A DNA stretch of 49,190 nt. Origin: Nemertoderma westbladi (Eukaryota; Xenacoelomorpha; Nemertodermatida; Nemertodermatidae). The stretch is taken from assembly GCA_032718475.1 (NCBI GenBank), contig JAUCBJ010001146.1:1-49190 (forward strand), given 5' to 3'. Of this stretch, positions 1 to 8,632 are shown in pieces; positions within the stretch are counted from its first letter, which is position 1; the number at the start of each line of letters is the position of its first letter. Both the position numbers and the translations under genes were made by a program. The notes beneath the pieces are model-generated. The model did no database searches. It was not told where the DNA came from and saw only the letters and a program-made list of their open reading frames with translations.

Positions 1-469
1 AACGAAGACCATCACTTAACATACAAGACACTTCATTCCCGCTATATCTATTTTAATTATGATAACTATTACATACAGTACAATTCTAATGTATCTACTG
101 TAATGAACACACTACCTAGTTAGTTTACTGCCTTTAGTCTTTGATTGCTACCGATACTGTAATTTTTTCTATAATTTCTCTGTAATCCTGCATTTACTTC
201 ATTATACTTAGTAAAAATATTATAATTTACATTTATCGTAATTATCCACCCTATCACATTTTGAATTTTGTTTACTCTTATCTTTTACATTAATTTTAGG
301 TTTTTTCATATAATTATAGTTATTTTGTACCTACAGTATTATGGCTGATGATGTATAACGTAATATACGAAACGTTCCGGATTTAAACAATAATTATGTT
401 CTTTCAAATCGCACTACTTATCTTATTTTGTCTCAAATTAAGATATCCTCCTGGGATCACCATAACTTC
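1..469 (+). repeat. PLE left pseudo-LTR
   Basis: Nearly identical to 2861-3330, with a few substitutions and one single-base deletion near position 31. It contains the C-terminal codons of an upstream PLE ORF, an AT-rich stretch, a hammerhead-like motif (338-394), and the start codon (396) plus the first ~25 codons of the next PLE ORF. It may extend left of the window. Confidence 0.9.
338..394 (+). ncRNA. Candidate type I hammerhead ribozyme (left PLE repeat)
   Basis: The core box CTGATGA (345-351) is followed by a 5-bp stem II (353-357 with 364-368, loop 358-363) and then GAAA (369-372). A minimal palindromic stem III, ACGT (372-375), comes next, with a possible cleavage site after 376. Helix I can form from 338-344 pairing with 377-378 and 390-394 across an internal loop. 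Type I hammerheads with very short stem III are known from PLE terminal repeats. Oddity: one extra U (352) lies between the core box and stem II. Not tested; could be inactive. Confidence 0.55.
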
Positions 470-2225
470 GATTTTAGATAAGCGATATCCCAGTCTTAAA
501 CAGGCTTACCGTGCCTACGAGAAAACTCAATGGAAGTATGAGAAATCGAAACTCGATGTCGACTTCCTTCAACGATGCATCGACTCGAACTTGATTCCTC
601 ATTTTCTAAGGTTTAAAACTAATGATAATCAACGTTTTGGGTCTCCCGAGTATCGAGCCTGCCAACAACGTCTGCTCGTAGCGGAATTAGCGAGTAAACG
701 GAAAGCGATGGGCCGACACGAACGACGCCTAGAACAGGAACGCCGATATATACTTGCAGAGTTATCTGGAATGGATTCTGCATTTATACGTCGAGAGAAC
801 GAAAAATTCCTCAAGAAACGTATTAAGCAACAAACTATCATACACTCTAAGAAACTTGCTAATCTACAACGGGAGGAATCCCTAACTCGGATAAATCCTG
901 ACTCTGTTATCTTCAACTACTCCTCTCGACTACTCTCCGACTCGGAAAAATCTCTACTGGCTAAAGGGTTACGCTATTCTATCGTCCCCGAAAAACTCGA
1001 CTACGCAGACTTCCTGGTTCCCTTTGAGAAGCTGTATCGTTCGCTTAAGAATCTACCCGTACGTAATAATTCTGGCTACTCCAAGGAGCTAGTTAGAAAC
1101 CGACTAAGGGATGTGGCACTCTCCTCATTCCATGGATATAATGCTAAGAAACTAAAACGTAATTTAACTAAACTCGAACGAACTGCGCTAAAACACATAT
1201 CAACTGATAAAACAATCGTTGTAATACGGCCAGACAAAGGGAGTGGAGTCGTTATACTGAATAAATCCGACTACATTGATAAATTACTTACTATACTATC
1301 AGACAAATCGAAGTTTAAGGCACTAGAATGTTCTCCTGATGACTGGTTCCTGGATGCACTGAGAGCCGAAGATCGCTACAAATCCCTTCTGAGGAAACTT
1401 AAACCAACCTGGAACATATCACAAGTGGATTATGACTCTCTCTTACCAACAGGTACCCACCCAGGAATTCTATATGGACTCCCTAAAGTCCATAAGGATG
1501 GAATCCCCACACGCCCAATACTGTCAGCCATTGGTACCCCGCAATATAATGTAGCAAAGTATCTTGTCCCAAAACTGTTACCCTACAGTATTAATGATTA
1601 TACTGTTAAGGATACTTTTTCTTTTGTACAAGAGATTAGTAATCTTGACGTCGGGCCAACTAGATATTTGGTTAGCTTCGACGTCAAGAGTCTTTTCACC
1701 AACATACCTGTAGAAGAAACTATTGTTATTTTACTGAACCAACTGTACAAAGACCAAACAACTGTAGACGGCCTCACTAGGAGACAGTACAAACAATTAC
1801 TGGACTTTGCAGCGAAAAATATAGAATTTATTTTTAATAATCACAAATACATACAAATAGACGGAGTATCTATGGGTAGTCCAATTGGCCCAACGTTTGC
1901 AAATGCATTTTTATGCTACTATGAGAAAATCTGGCTTGAAAATTGTCCCCCTAACACAAAACCTATATTCTACAGACGCTATGTAGATGATTGTTTTATT
2001 ATTTTTCGTGACCGCACTCACGCAACACAATTTCTACAGTACCTCAATGGTCAACATAGGAACATAGAATTCACTGCAGAATTTGAGAGCAATAATTCCT
2101 TATCCTTCCTTGACATTGAGATAACTAAGGAAATTAACCACAAGTTTAGTACGTCCGTCTACCGTAAGCCTACGTTCACTGGGTTATACACTAGCTACGA
2201 CAGTTTTATACCAGAAAAAATTTAA
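396..2225 (+). CDS. PLE reverse transcriptase
   Basis: This 609-residue reading frame copies element RNA into DNA. Residues 30-160 form a charged, helical N-terminal region. A PLE-type motif IRPDKGSGVVILNK lies at about 277-290. RT fingers follow (GLPKVHKDG, RPILSAIGTPQ at 361-383), then motif A SFDVKSLFTNIP with catalytic Asp429, motif B (SMGSPIGPTFAN), motif C YVDD at 529-532, and the thumb-side motifs LSFLDIEITK and VYRKPTFTGLY. The frame then hits a stop (2223-2225) just after an A-rich run. The homologous continuation, into the endonuclease, is in another frame, so one small indel splits the protein. The ATG at 396 lies inside the terminal repeat just after the ribozyme-like motif; an upstream intron cannot be excluded. 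Confidence 0.92.
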   Translation: MFFQIALLILFCLKLRYPPGITITSILDKRYPSLKQAYRAYEKTQWKYEKSKLDVDFLQRCIDSNLIPHFLRFKTNDNQRFGSPEYRACQQRLLVAELASKRKAMGRHERRLEQERRYILAELSGMDSAFIRRENEKFLKKRIKQQTIIHSKKLANLQREESLTRINPDSVIFNYSSRLLSDSEKSLLAKGLRYSIVPEKLDYADFLVPFEKLYRSLKNLPVRNNSGYSKELVRNRLRDVALSSFHGYNAKKLKRNLTKLERTALKHISTDKTIVVIRPDKGSGVVILNKSDYIDKLLTILSDKSKFKALECSPDDWFLDALRAEDRYKSLLRKLKPTWNISQVDYDSLLPTGTHPGILYGLPKVHKDGIPTRPILSAIGTPQYNVAKYLVPKLLPYSINDYTVKDTFSFVQEISNLDVGPTRYLVSFDVKSLFTNIPVEETIVILLNQLYKDQTTVDGLTRRQYKQLLDFAAKNIEFIFNNHKYIQIDGVSMGSPIGPTFANAFLCYYEKIWLENCPPNTKPIFYRRYVDDCFIIFRDRTHATQFLQYLNGQHRNIEFTAEFESNNSLSFLDIEITKEINHKFSTSVYRKPTFTGLYTSYDSFIPEKI

Positions 2226-2964
2226 GGCCTCATTGATAGCTACTCTAGTTTTCAGAATATTCACAATTTGCTCTAGTTGGCGGCAATTTCAAACTGAAAT
2301 TATGAATCTACATAATATACTCTCCCTTAATGGTTTCCCTAGCAACCTTTTCTGGTCCATAGCCCACCGTATAACTATCAAACTAACCAACCCCCCACTC
2401 CCTAGGGTCCCTACAGTAGGAAAGAAACCTGTATATTTAATCATACCGTATCTTGGAACGATGTCAACACAAATTCAACAGCGTCTTAAAATACTTTCTA
2501 GAACATTTCCACAAGTAGAACTCAAATTTATATTTAGACCCACATCTCGACTGGCTAATTATTATCCCTTCAAGGACAGATTTCCCAAAGCGATGAGATC
2601 TCTTACTTTATATCACTTTAAGTGCACCAGCTGTAATACTGACTACATCGGTAAATCTGAGCGCCACTTTAAAGTAAGACTCTCTGAGCACCTTGCGAAG
2701 TCTCCCCGAACAGGAAAGCCAACAGCCACTCCTAGACACTCCTCCATACATGAACATGCCCTTGAGTTCGACCACCGATTCGAATACCAAGACTTTAATA
2801 TTATAGGTACAGCCACTAACAACTACGATCTACTAATTAAAGAAAGTCTAATTATACAGAAACGAAGACCATCACTTAACAAACAAGACACCTTCATTCC
2901 CGCTACATCTATTTTAATTATGATAACTATTACATACAGTACAATTCTAATGTATCTACTGTAA
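2226..2964 (+). CDS. PLE C-terminal part: RT thumb/linker and GIY-YIG endonuclease
   Basis: Continuation of the PLE polyprotein in a second frame. There is no real start here; the open frame picks up right after the RT stop. The first ~100 residues match the conserved PLE linker. A zinc-binding-like C-x2-C (2623-2634) then leads into the GIY-YIG-type core DYIGKSERHFKVRLSEH, and the C-terminal helix KESLIIQKRRPSLNKQ carries the expected glutamate. This nuclease nicks the target site during integration in Penelope-type elements. The last 35 codons lie inside the right terminal repeat. The frameshift means no full-length protein from this copy unless it is suppressed. Confidence 0.85.
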
Positions 2965-3330
2965 TGAACACACTACCTAGTTAGTTTACTGCCTTTAGTC
3001 TTTGATTGCTACCGGTACTGTAATTTTTTCTATAATTTCTCTGTAATCCTGCATTTACTTCATTATACTTAGTAAAAATATTCTAATTTACATTTATCGT
3101 AATTATCTACCCTATCACATTTTGAATTTTGTTTACTCTTATCTTTTACATTAATTTTAGGTTTTTTCATATAATTATAGTTATTTTGTACCTACAGTAT
3201 TATGGCTGATGATGTATAACGTAATATACGAAACGTTCCGGATTTAAACAATAATTATGTTCTTTCAAATCGCACTACTTATCTTATTTTGTCTCAAATT
3301 AAGATATCCTCCTGGGATCACCATAACTTC
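2861..3330 (+). repeat. PLE right pseudo-LTR
   Basis: Second copy of the direct repeat. It begins inside the endonuclease ORF (stop codon ending at 2964). It ends at 3330, shortly after the position equivalent to codon 25 of the PLE ORF, and there it joins LINE-derived sequence. Confidence 0.9.
3199..3255 (+). ncRNA. Candidate type I hammerhead ribozyme (right PLE repeat)
   Basis: Second copy of the motif. CTGATGA lies at 3206-3212 and GAAA at 3230-3233, with the same stem II, minimal stem III and extra U as the left copy. Its presence in both terminal repeats, in the sense orientation of the PLE ORF, fits ribozyme processing of PLE transcripts. Confidence 0.55.
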
Positions 3331-3903
3331 AATAATCAACAAAGGAAGGTCGATGACTTCCAGTACCTTGGATCATGGATAGAGAGTAGCAAAAAGGACA
3401 TAGAAGTTAGGAAAGCAAAGGCTTGGGTAGCTCTATCAAAAGTGGATACCATCTGGAAATCAGATCTCTCCAGGCACCTGAAGACTAAGTTCTTTCGAGC
3501 CACAGTGGAAAGTGTATTTTTATACGGGGGTGAGACCTGGACACTGACTAAATCACTTGAACAACGAATTGATGGTTGCTACACAAGACTACTAACATCA
3601 GCTGGAGACAACACATGACAAACGCCGAGCTTTATGGTACAATACCACCTGTATCAACCACCCTCCATGAACGCAGATTAAGATTCAGTGGGCACTGCTG
3701 GCGAAGTAAAGACGAGGTTATACCCGATCTACTTCTCTGGCAACCAACTCATGGAAAGCGTAGTCGTGGTCGACCGGCCATTAACATATATAGATCAACT
3801 TGAAAGGGATACTGAACTTGGGAGAAACGAAATTGCGACAACTACGGAGAATCGGGAAGCCTGGATGGATCTCATTTCCACTGTCCGAGTTCGTTCGACC
3901 TAG
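3331..3903 (+). pseudogene. LINE (non-LTR) reverse transcriptase, C-terminal fragment
   Basis: Three consecutive frames give the C-terminal end of a non-LTR reverse transcriptase ORF. The first contains YLGSWI and ETWTLTKSLEQRIDGCYTRLL, the second the ERRLRFSGHCWRS region, and the third QLERDTELGRNEIA up to a stop at about 3901-3903. At least two frameshifts (near 3600 and 3790) break it. There is no start and no RT catalytic core: it is a 5'-truncated copy, as LINEs usually are. The stop is followed at once by TAG repeats, a typical simple 3' tail. The clade is not certain. Confidence 0.8.
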
Positions 3904-3913
3904 TAGTAGTAGT
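3901..3913 (+). repeat. (TAG)n LINE tail; target site of BEL2
   Basis: A short run of TAG triplets ends the LINE fragment. The last five bases (3909-3913, GTAGT) are repeated right after the far end of BEL2 (35386-35390). They are its 5-bp target-site duplication. Confidence 0.8.
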
Positions 3914-4154
3914 TGTTCGCGCTTTTAAGACCTTTAACAGTTTAACCTGCCAAATTTGGATGTCTTTTAGATTATAAATCGACTTTAGCCTATGACAAGT
4001 ATTTGATACAAATAAACACTACATTAGCCGAAGCCAGCCTAGTGCGCGACCATTCACCCGCTGGATATACCCGGGAGACTGGATTCGGAAGCTTAATCTT
4101 ATTGCTGTGTAAACCTACTGTATTATTCGACTGATCGTAATATATAATCTCTGA

Positions 4155-4159
4155 CAAAT
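4155..4159. repeat. Target-site duplication CAAAT (left) of solo LTR
   Basis: Matches 5319-5323 on the other side of the solo LTR. The intact 5' LTR shows the uninterrupted site once (near 34434). Confidence 0.75.
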
Positions 4160-5318
4160 TGTAAAAGCTTTTGCGTAATTAGCCGGTTATTTTCCCCGTA
4201 AAGTACTCTGTGGTTGGTTTACCAGGCATAAAAAGGCCGTGTCCTTGCTGTACTGGTGTTTTAGAGGACATAAAAGCCATTTCTTCTGTATTTGTACTTT
4301 AGAGGACATAATCCGCAATTTCGTGACGCAATAAGCTAGATTCTCTTGAAAACAGTGTCGCTACCATGACGACGGCTAACAGCTGATATTGCCACGTCGA
4401 CATTTCTTTGTTTCTTTGTTCTCTCGTTGTTCGGTCGACCAATCAGAGCGTTTTTTGTCTCTGTGTTGGAGGTGGATACAGAAACTCAGGAATTCAGTGT
4501 TATGTTTTTGCCCAGAGCCTAAGAACACCGGCTTTTGGCACCTCCGTGTTTCAGTCTTTAGTCTTACATTAGTAGGCTTAATTATAGAACGTATATCTGT
4601 TATCAATGCAATTCATATCTCAACTAACTAAACATATCATACATATCTTACTTAACATTACTGCTTTTGCTGTCGGTTATTCATTATATTCGTTGATGAA
4701 ATATTATATCGGAATACTGATCAATAGTCAGACACCCAACCTTCTTGATATACTAAAGGTTGGAGAGACCGGTTACAGATAAACGATTGCGACCTATGTT
4801 AAGTGGTTTGAAGTGAATCTAATGCTATTTCATAGGCCCGACATAAATTGTATGTTGCTCTCTTTATACGTGACTAAATTTAGTGAAGGTCGGCAGATTA
4901 GTGTGCAGTATTGTGCAGCATTGTGTATGATTGTAACTGATAACAAAGCATCTCCTAAAGAATGCGCCATATACGTGAATCTATAGCCTTTTCGTTGTGT
5001 CTAGTTTAAGTCATAACTCTGTTTACATATTTAGAGCGCCACGTCCTAAAGGAACTGTTAATATTTCCCGAAAGTGAATAATATTTGTCAGAGATTATAT
5101 ATTACGATCAGTCGAATAATACAGTAGGCTTGCACCATCAATCATTAAGCTTCCGAATTCAGTCTCCCGGGTATATCCAGCGGGTGAATGATTGCGCATA
5201 GACTGGCTTCGGCTAATGTAGTGTATCAAATACTCGTCATAGGCTAAAGACTATATATCATCTAAAAGACATGCTAATTTGGCAGGTTAAACTGTCAAAG
5301 GTCTTAAAAGCGCAAATA
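4160..5318 (+). mobile_element. Solo LTR of a related BEL/Pao family, inserted antisense in the BEL2 LTR
   Basis: The segment starts TGTAAAAGC and ends GCGCAAATA and is flanked by CAAAT on both sides (4155-4159 and 5319-5323). It is homologous end to end, in reverse orientation, to the BEL2 LTR but clearly more diverged than the BEL2 LTR pair are from each other. It therefore came from another subfamily. A lone LTR with TSD and no internal region is the usual product of LTR-LTR recombination. The terminal CA appears as TA, consistent with one C-to-T change. With the flanking LTR it forms a ~2.1-kb imperfect palindrome. Confidence 0.8.
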
Positions 5319-6277
5319 CAAATATTATTCACTTTCGGGAAATATTAACAGTTCCTTTAGGACGTGGCGCTCTATCTATATAAACAGAGCTATGACTTAA
5401 ACTAGACACAACGGTATGGCTATAGATTCACGTATATGGCACATTCTTTAGGAGATGCTTTGTTATCAGTCTCAATCATACACACTACTGCACAATACTG
5501 CACACCGATCTGCCGACCTTCATTAATTTTAGTCACATATAAAGAGAACAACGATGGATACATGTAGTGCCTATGAAATAGCATTAGATTAACTTCAAAA
5601 CCACTTTAATGTAAGTCGCAATCGTTATATGTAACCGGTCTCTCTTACCTTCAGTATATCAAAAGATTGAGGGTTTCGTAATTATTTATCGTTATTCCAA
5701 ATATAATAATATTCCATCAACTGATATAATGAATAACCGACAGTAAATAGCAGTACAATGTTACGGTATGAATGTTTATGTGAGTTTGATTGGTTTGGAA
5801 AGTAAGTAAGATGGTATGTACTGATAACAGATATACGTTCTATAATTAAGCCTACTAATGTTGGGCTAAAGCCTGAAAACACAGAGATTCCAAAGCCGGT
5901 CTTCTGGCTGTGGAAAAAGGTAAACATAAACCGTAATGCATTGTGCGATTTCTCGGAGGTTTCTGTACAAAAAGCCAGAGAATCGCTCTGATTGGTTGAG
6001 TGATTGCACAGAGTGGGCCTGAACAAAGAAACTTCCACGAGTACACCAAATCAGCTGATAGATGTCGTATTCTGAACTACACTGTGTAGAGAGTATTATG
6101 GCGTATTGCGACATAGGATTGCTAGTTGTGTCCGCCAAAGTACACATACAGAAAAATAGCTTTTTATGTCCACTAAAATACCGGTACAGTAAGGAAACGA
6201 CTTTTATGTCCTTCAAAACATCTAAAGAGTACTTCGCGGGGAAAAAATGACTAGCTAATCCCGTAAAAGCCTTTACA

Positions 6278-6355
6278 CCGCTCCCAGAAAATGGTATTTA
6301 ATTCTATAAAATATAAAAAATCACAGTTTCTAAAATCTAAGAATACTCTAAACAG
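6278..6355 (-). promoter_or_regulatory. BEL2 3' untranslated end and polypurine tract
   Basis: On the minus strand the 78 bases between the 3' ORF stop (6356) and the 3' LTR are AT-rich. They end in GGGAGCGG directly against the LTR start TGTAAAGG. A purine run at this point is the expected primer for plus-strand DNA synthesis. Confidence 0.55.
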
Positions 6356-7119
6356 TTAGTCTTTCTTGCGAGGACGGCGTTTATGCAGTTTTTTAAGGCT
6401 AGCAAGAGTCCTTTTCTCTTTGGGGCGAGCCACTTTACTAGGAGGGCTATAACTCCTGGGTGAAGGGTGCAATACAATTGCATCAGAGGGTTTAGGATTA
6501 CGATCGGTGTATCCGCCGGTCGAGGTACCTGGTTGATCGATACCAACTTCAGTGGAGCGAGGTCTAATGGCCTTTAGGGTGCGTCTTAGGACAGCAGCCC
6601 CTACGGGTCCTTGACGGGTCGTCTGGACAATATCGGTAGGTGGACCGTGAGTGGTGAGAAACTTCCTCGGTTTAATGGTTCTTTCCAGCTCGCGTTCTCG
6701 GGCTCGATATTCGTAGGGCCGTCGAGATACTTCCTGTAACTCAGGGTGCGAGTTGATAAATAAATCGCCATACTCAGGGTCTTGACGGATGAAATTGATC
6801 AAATGGTATGAAGTAATATCGTTAGGATTGACGTTTCTGAGATATTTTCGAACAAATTTGGTGGAAATACTCTCACAAACACGCTTCATTAGTTCGTAAC
6901 TCGGTGTGCGTGTTTTTTGTTCAACAGACGCGAATAGATAAGGATGGAACGCGTAAACTCCCTCGTAAGAGCGTCCAGGGTAATAGCGATGGCGGGACTC
7001 ACAGTGTTAATCCGCGTTCGCTTCCCAAGACCGGATGTAGCGCAGGGTAATCATCTCATCTACGCTTTCTAAATCGCGATTAAAGGGGCAATTATAACTG
7101 GCATGTCCTTTCAATTGAC
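6356..7119 (-). pseudogene. BEL2 3' ORF, C-terminal part (end of third zinc knuckle, conserved domain, basic tail)
   Basis: This is the distal part of the gene interrupted by BEL1. It opens at the TSD with L-K-G-H-x4-C (7114-7088), the second half of a CCHC knuckle. An in-frame TAA (7007-7009) interrupts it, and the same frame runs on to a stop at 6356. After the knuckle comes a region (about 7060-6830) that resembles the same position in the BEL1 3' ORF, with a W-containing helix and a Y/F-x3-E/K segment. The tail is rich in Arg, Lys, Pro and Ser and ends RRPRKKD, suggesting nucleic-acid binding or nuclear targeting. Function is inferred only. Confidence 0.65.
7115..7119. repeat. Target-site duplication TTGAC (left) of BEL1
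   Basis: Identical to 21260-21264. Removing BEL1 and one copy restores one open reading frame across the junction. Confidence 0.92.
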
Positions 7120-7655
7120 TGTGACGGGATCCAGGAAGGATCCCGATTTATCCGGTTGTTTAATTCACTCGTCCCCGCCGTGCGTGTGAAAGGTGAAGGA
7201 GTTCGTGTCGTTCGTCGTATATAATGTAATCGGGTATATGGATATAAGATATATAAATGGTGTTGTCGTATACGGAAGGCGGGATACGGTAATTAAAGTC
7301 CCGGTCCTTCCCTAGCTAAACTAACTAACCTAACTAGCACCAATATAGTACTGAGATAACTGAACTGATATGATTACAGGTTACTGGTTATATTGCACGG
7401 TGGCCTTATTGCTACTCAATCGATGCCTTTCCCCCCTCTGATTGGTTGATACCCTTGTTGGCGCCTTTGGAGTGATCCCCTTCACTCCACCTGTTCTCTC
7501 TGGGTTAGGGGTTTGGCCCCTGACCCTCATTGTGTGGTTCACCTTCCCATTTTGTTGGGGTGACACGAGTTGGTTATTACCCCAATCTCGTGGCCCCCAA
7601 TATTGCTTATCGGCTTAACTTTTATGGGATGTTAGCGGGATTGAATAAGCTAACA
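7120..7655 (-). repeat. BEL1 3' LTR
   Basis: 536 bp; reads TGTTAGC...CGTCACA on the minus strand. About 98-99% identical by eye to 20724-21259. The segment 7200-7260 holds several TATATA stretches that could act as a core promoter in the 5' copy. Confidence 0.93.
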
Positions 7656-7664
7656 CTCCCCCCC
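7656..7664 (-). promoter_or_regulatory. BEL1 polypurine tract
   Basis: GGGGGGGAG on the minus strand abuts the 3' LTR start. Position and composition match the plus-strand primer of LTR retrotransposons. Confidence 0.75.
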
Positions 7665-8374
7665 ATGCGATCTTCCCGGTAAGAAGATAGCATCAACCAA
7701 AAAAGTGCGCTACAATCCCGCTGGATCCCGATCTAGTATCGGGTGTGGGGTGGAAATCTTTTCTCACGGAGTCGGCTTTCCAGGCCGCTCCCTCTGGGTA
7801 TGATAACGCTACCCTGTATGCCTGGCGTCCCATGTCGGGCCGATCGCGCTCACCTCTCACACGATTTTTGTTTCCCCAACGCTTTCGCCCTTGACTCTAC
7901 TCCACCCTCACTCTAACTCTCACATACCCTCGGACCTCCTCGTCCCTCACTCAGCCTCTCATTCTCCCCCCCCACACTAGAATTGCGTCCGCACTCTCTG
8001 CGCACTTCGCACCATTACTCCGTCCCTCAACCCCACTTCGACTTCCTCACCCCTTCTGACGAATCTCCCCCCCCCCCCTTTTGTGCCGTCGCACTCAAGA
8101 AGTGTGAAATCGTCTGGTGTCTCGTCCATAGTGCTATAGTCAGTTATCCCCCCAGTCCCAGTAGCTAATTGAGAAAGGTTGTATGACTATAGTACTTACT
8201 TCGAACGTGTAATTTTATTGCTAAACTACTGATTACTACGTACGTACATATAATTGCACTTATTTTAATTATTTGCATCAGCTTAGTTCGTACTTAATAG
8301 TTCGTACGTCCCACGCGGCGCCTTCCAGGCGTACCACGTCCAAGTCTCAGTTTCTCTCCCCCGGCCCTGGGAAC
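7665..8374 (-). other. BEL1 3' noncoding region
   Basis: About 700 bases between the last coding segment and the purine tract. On the minus strand 7860-8100 is strongly purine-biased, with C-runs on the plus strand (near 7964, 8068). 8170-8275 is AT-rich. No convincing ORF. Confidence 0.6.
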
Positions 8375-8632
8375 CTATCTGTTCCTCTTGGGATAGTTCC
8401 CCCTGGCGTCCTCTTCCCTGAGTCGTTTCTTGGTTACCACCGCTCCTCTGGGATCCGCTGTCTGCTTTCGGACTTTCGCCGCCACCTCCCTGCTGATTCC
8501 GGTTGTTGGTTCCTTGGGCGCTGGTGTTATTAGTGCCCGATATCGCTTTGCCGGTGGCCCCTCCGAGTGGCCTTGTTGTCTACCCCTGGTGGCGTCCCAT
8601 AGGATCATCTTCATTGCTCGCGGCACGTGCAA
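8375..8632 (-). CDS. Possible basic C-terminal tail of the BEL1 3' ORF (shifted frame)
   Basis: An 85-residue open frame without an ATG overlaps the end of the zinc-knuckle ORF by 22 bases. It is rich in Arg, Lys, Pro and Gly, ends KRLREEDARGNYPKRNR, and sits where the BEL2 relative has its own Arg/Lys-rich tail. I read it as the true C-terminus reached through a further frameshift, or as a remnant. There is no independent family evidence. Confidence 0.35.
   Translation of the reverse strand: MHVPRAMKMILWDATRGRQQGHSEGPPAKRYRALITPAPKEPTTGISREVAAKVRKQTADPRGAVVTKKRLREEDARGNYPKRNR

Larger units (their letters stand above)
1..3330 (+). mobile_element. Penelope-like retroelement (PLE), tandem-type arrangement
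   Basis: A long direct repeat (1-469 and 2861-3330) brackets a reverse transcriptase ORF and a GIY-YIG endonuclease ORF. That is the standard layout of endonuclease-containing Penelope-like elements, whose flanking repeats are called pseudo-LTRs. The left repeat begins with sequence that in the right copy is the last part of the endonuclease ORF. The left repeat is therefore the 3' end of a further PLE copy lying upstream of the window. The right repeat stops at 3330, where unrelated LINE sequence begins. The two repeats differ at only a handful of bases, so the element is fairly young. Confidence 0.9.
3914..6277 (-). repeat. BEL2 3' LTR, interrupted by a solo LTR
   Basis: The two pieces 3914-4159 and 5324-6277 together match the 5' LTR at 34192-35385, with roughly 15 differences by eye. 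The 5-bp TSD of the inserted solo LTR is the only duplicated sequence at the junction. Short open frames inside (for example minus 5682-6038) recur in the other LTR and show no protein family; I take them as chance ORFs. Confidence 0.88.

Noticed and set aside
5682-6038. Minus-strand ORFs in the LTRs (also 34790-35414)
   Set aside because: They lie wholly inside LTRs, recur only because the LTR recurs, and show no protein family.
4160-6277. A foldback or long-inverted-repeat DNA transposon
   Set aside because: One arm plus 3914-4159 equals the BEL2 5' LTR at 34192-35385, and the other arm is flanked by its own 5-bp duplication. LTR plus solo LTR explains everything.
7860-8100. env-like or membrane protein gene near the 3' LTR
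   Set aside because: No signal peptide, membrane segment or long ORF is visible; the stretch is purine/pyrimidine-biased noncoding DNA.
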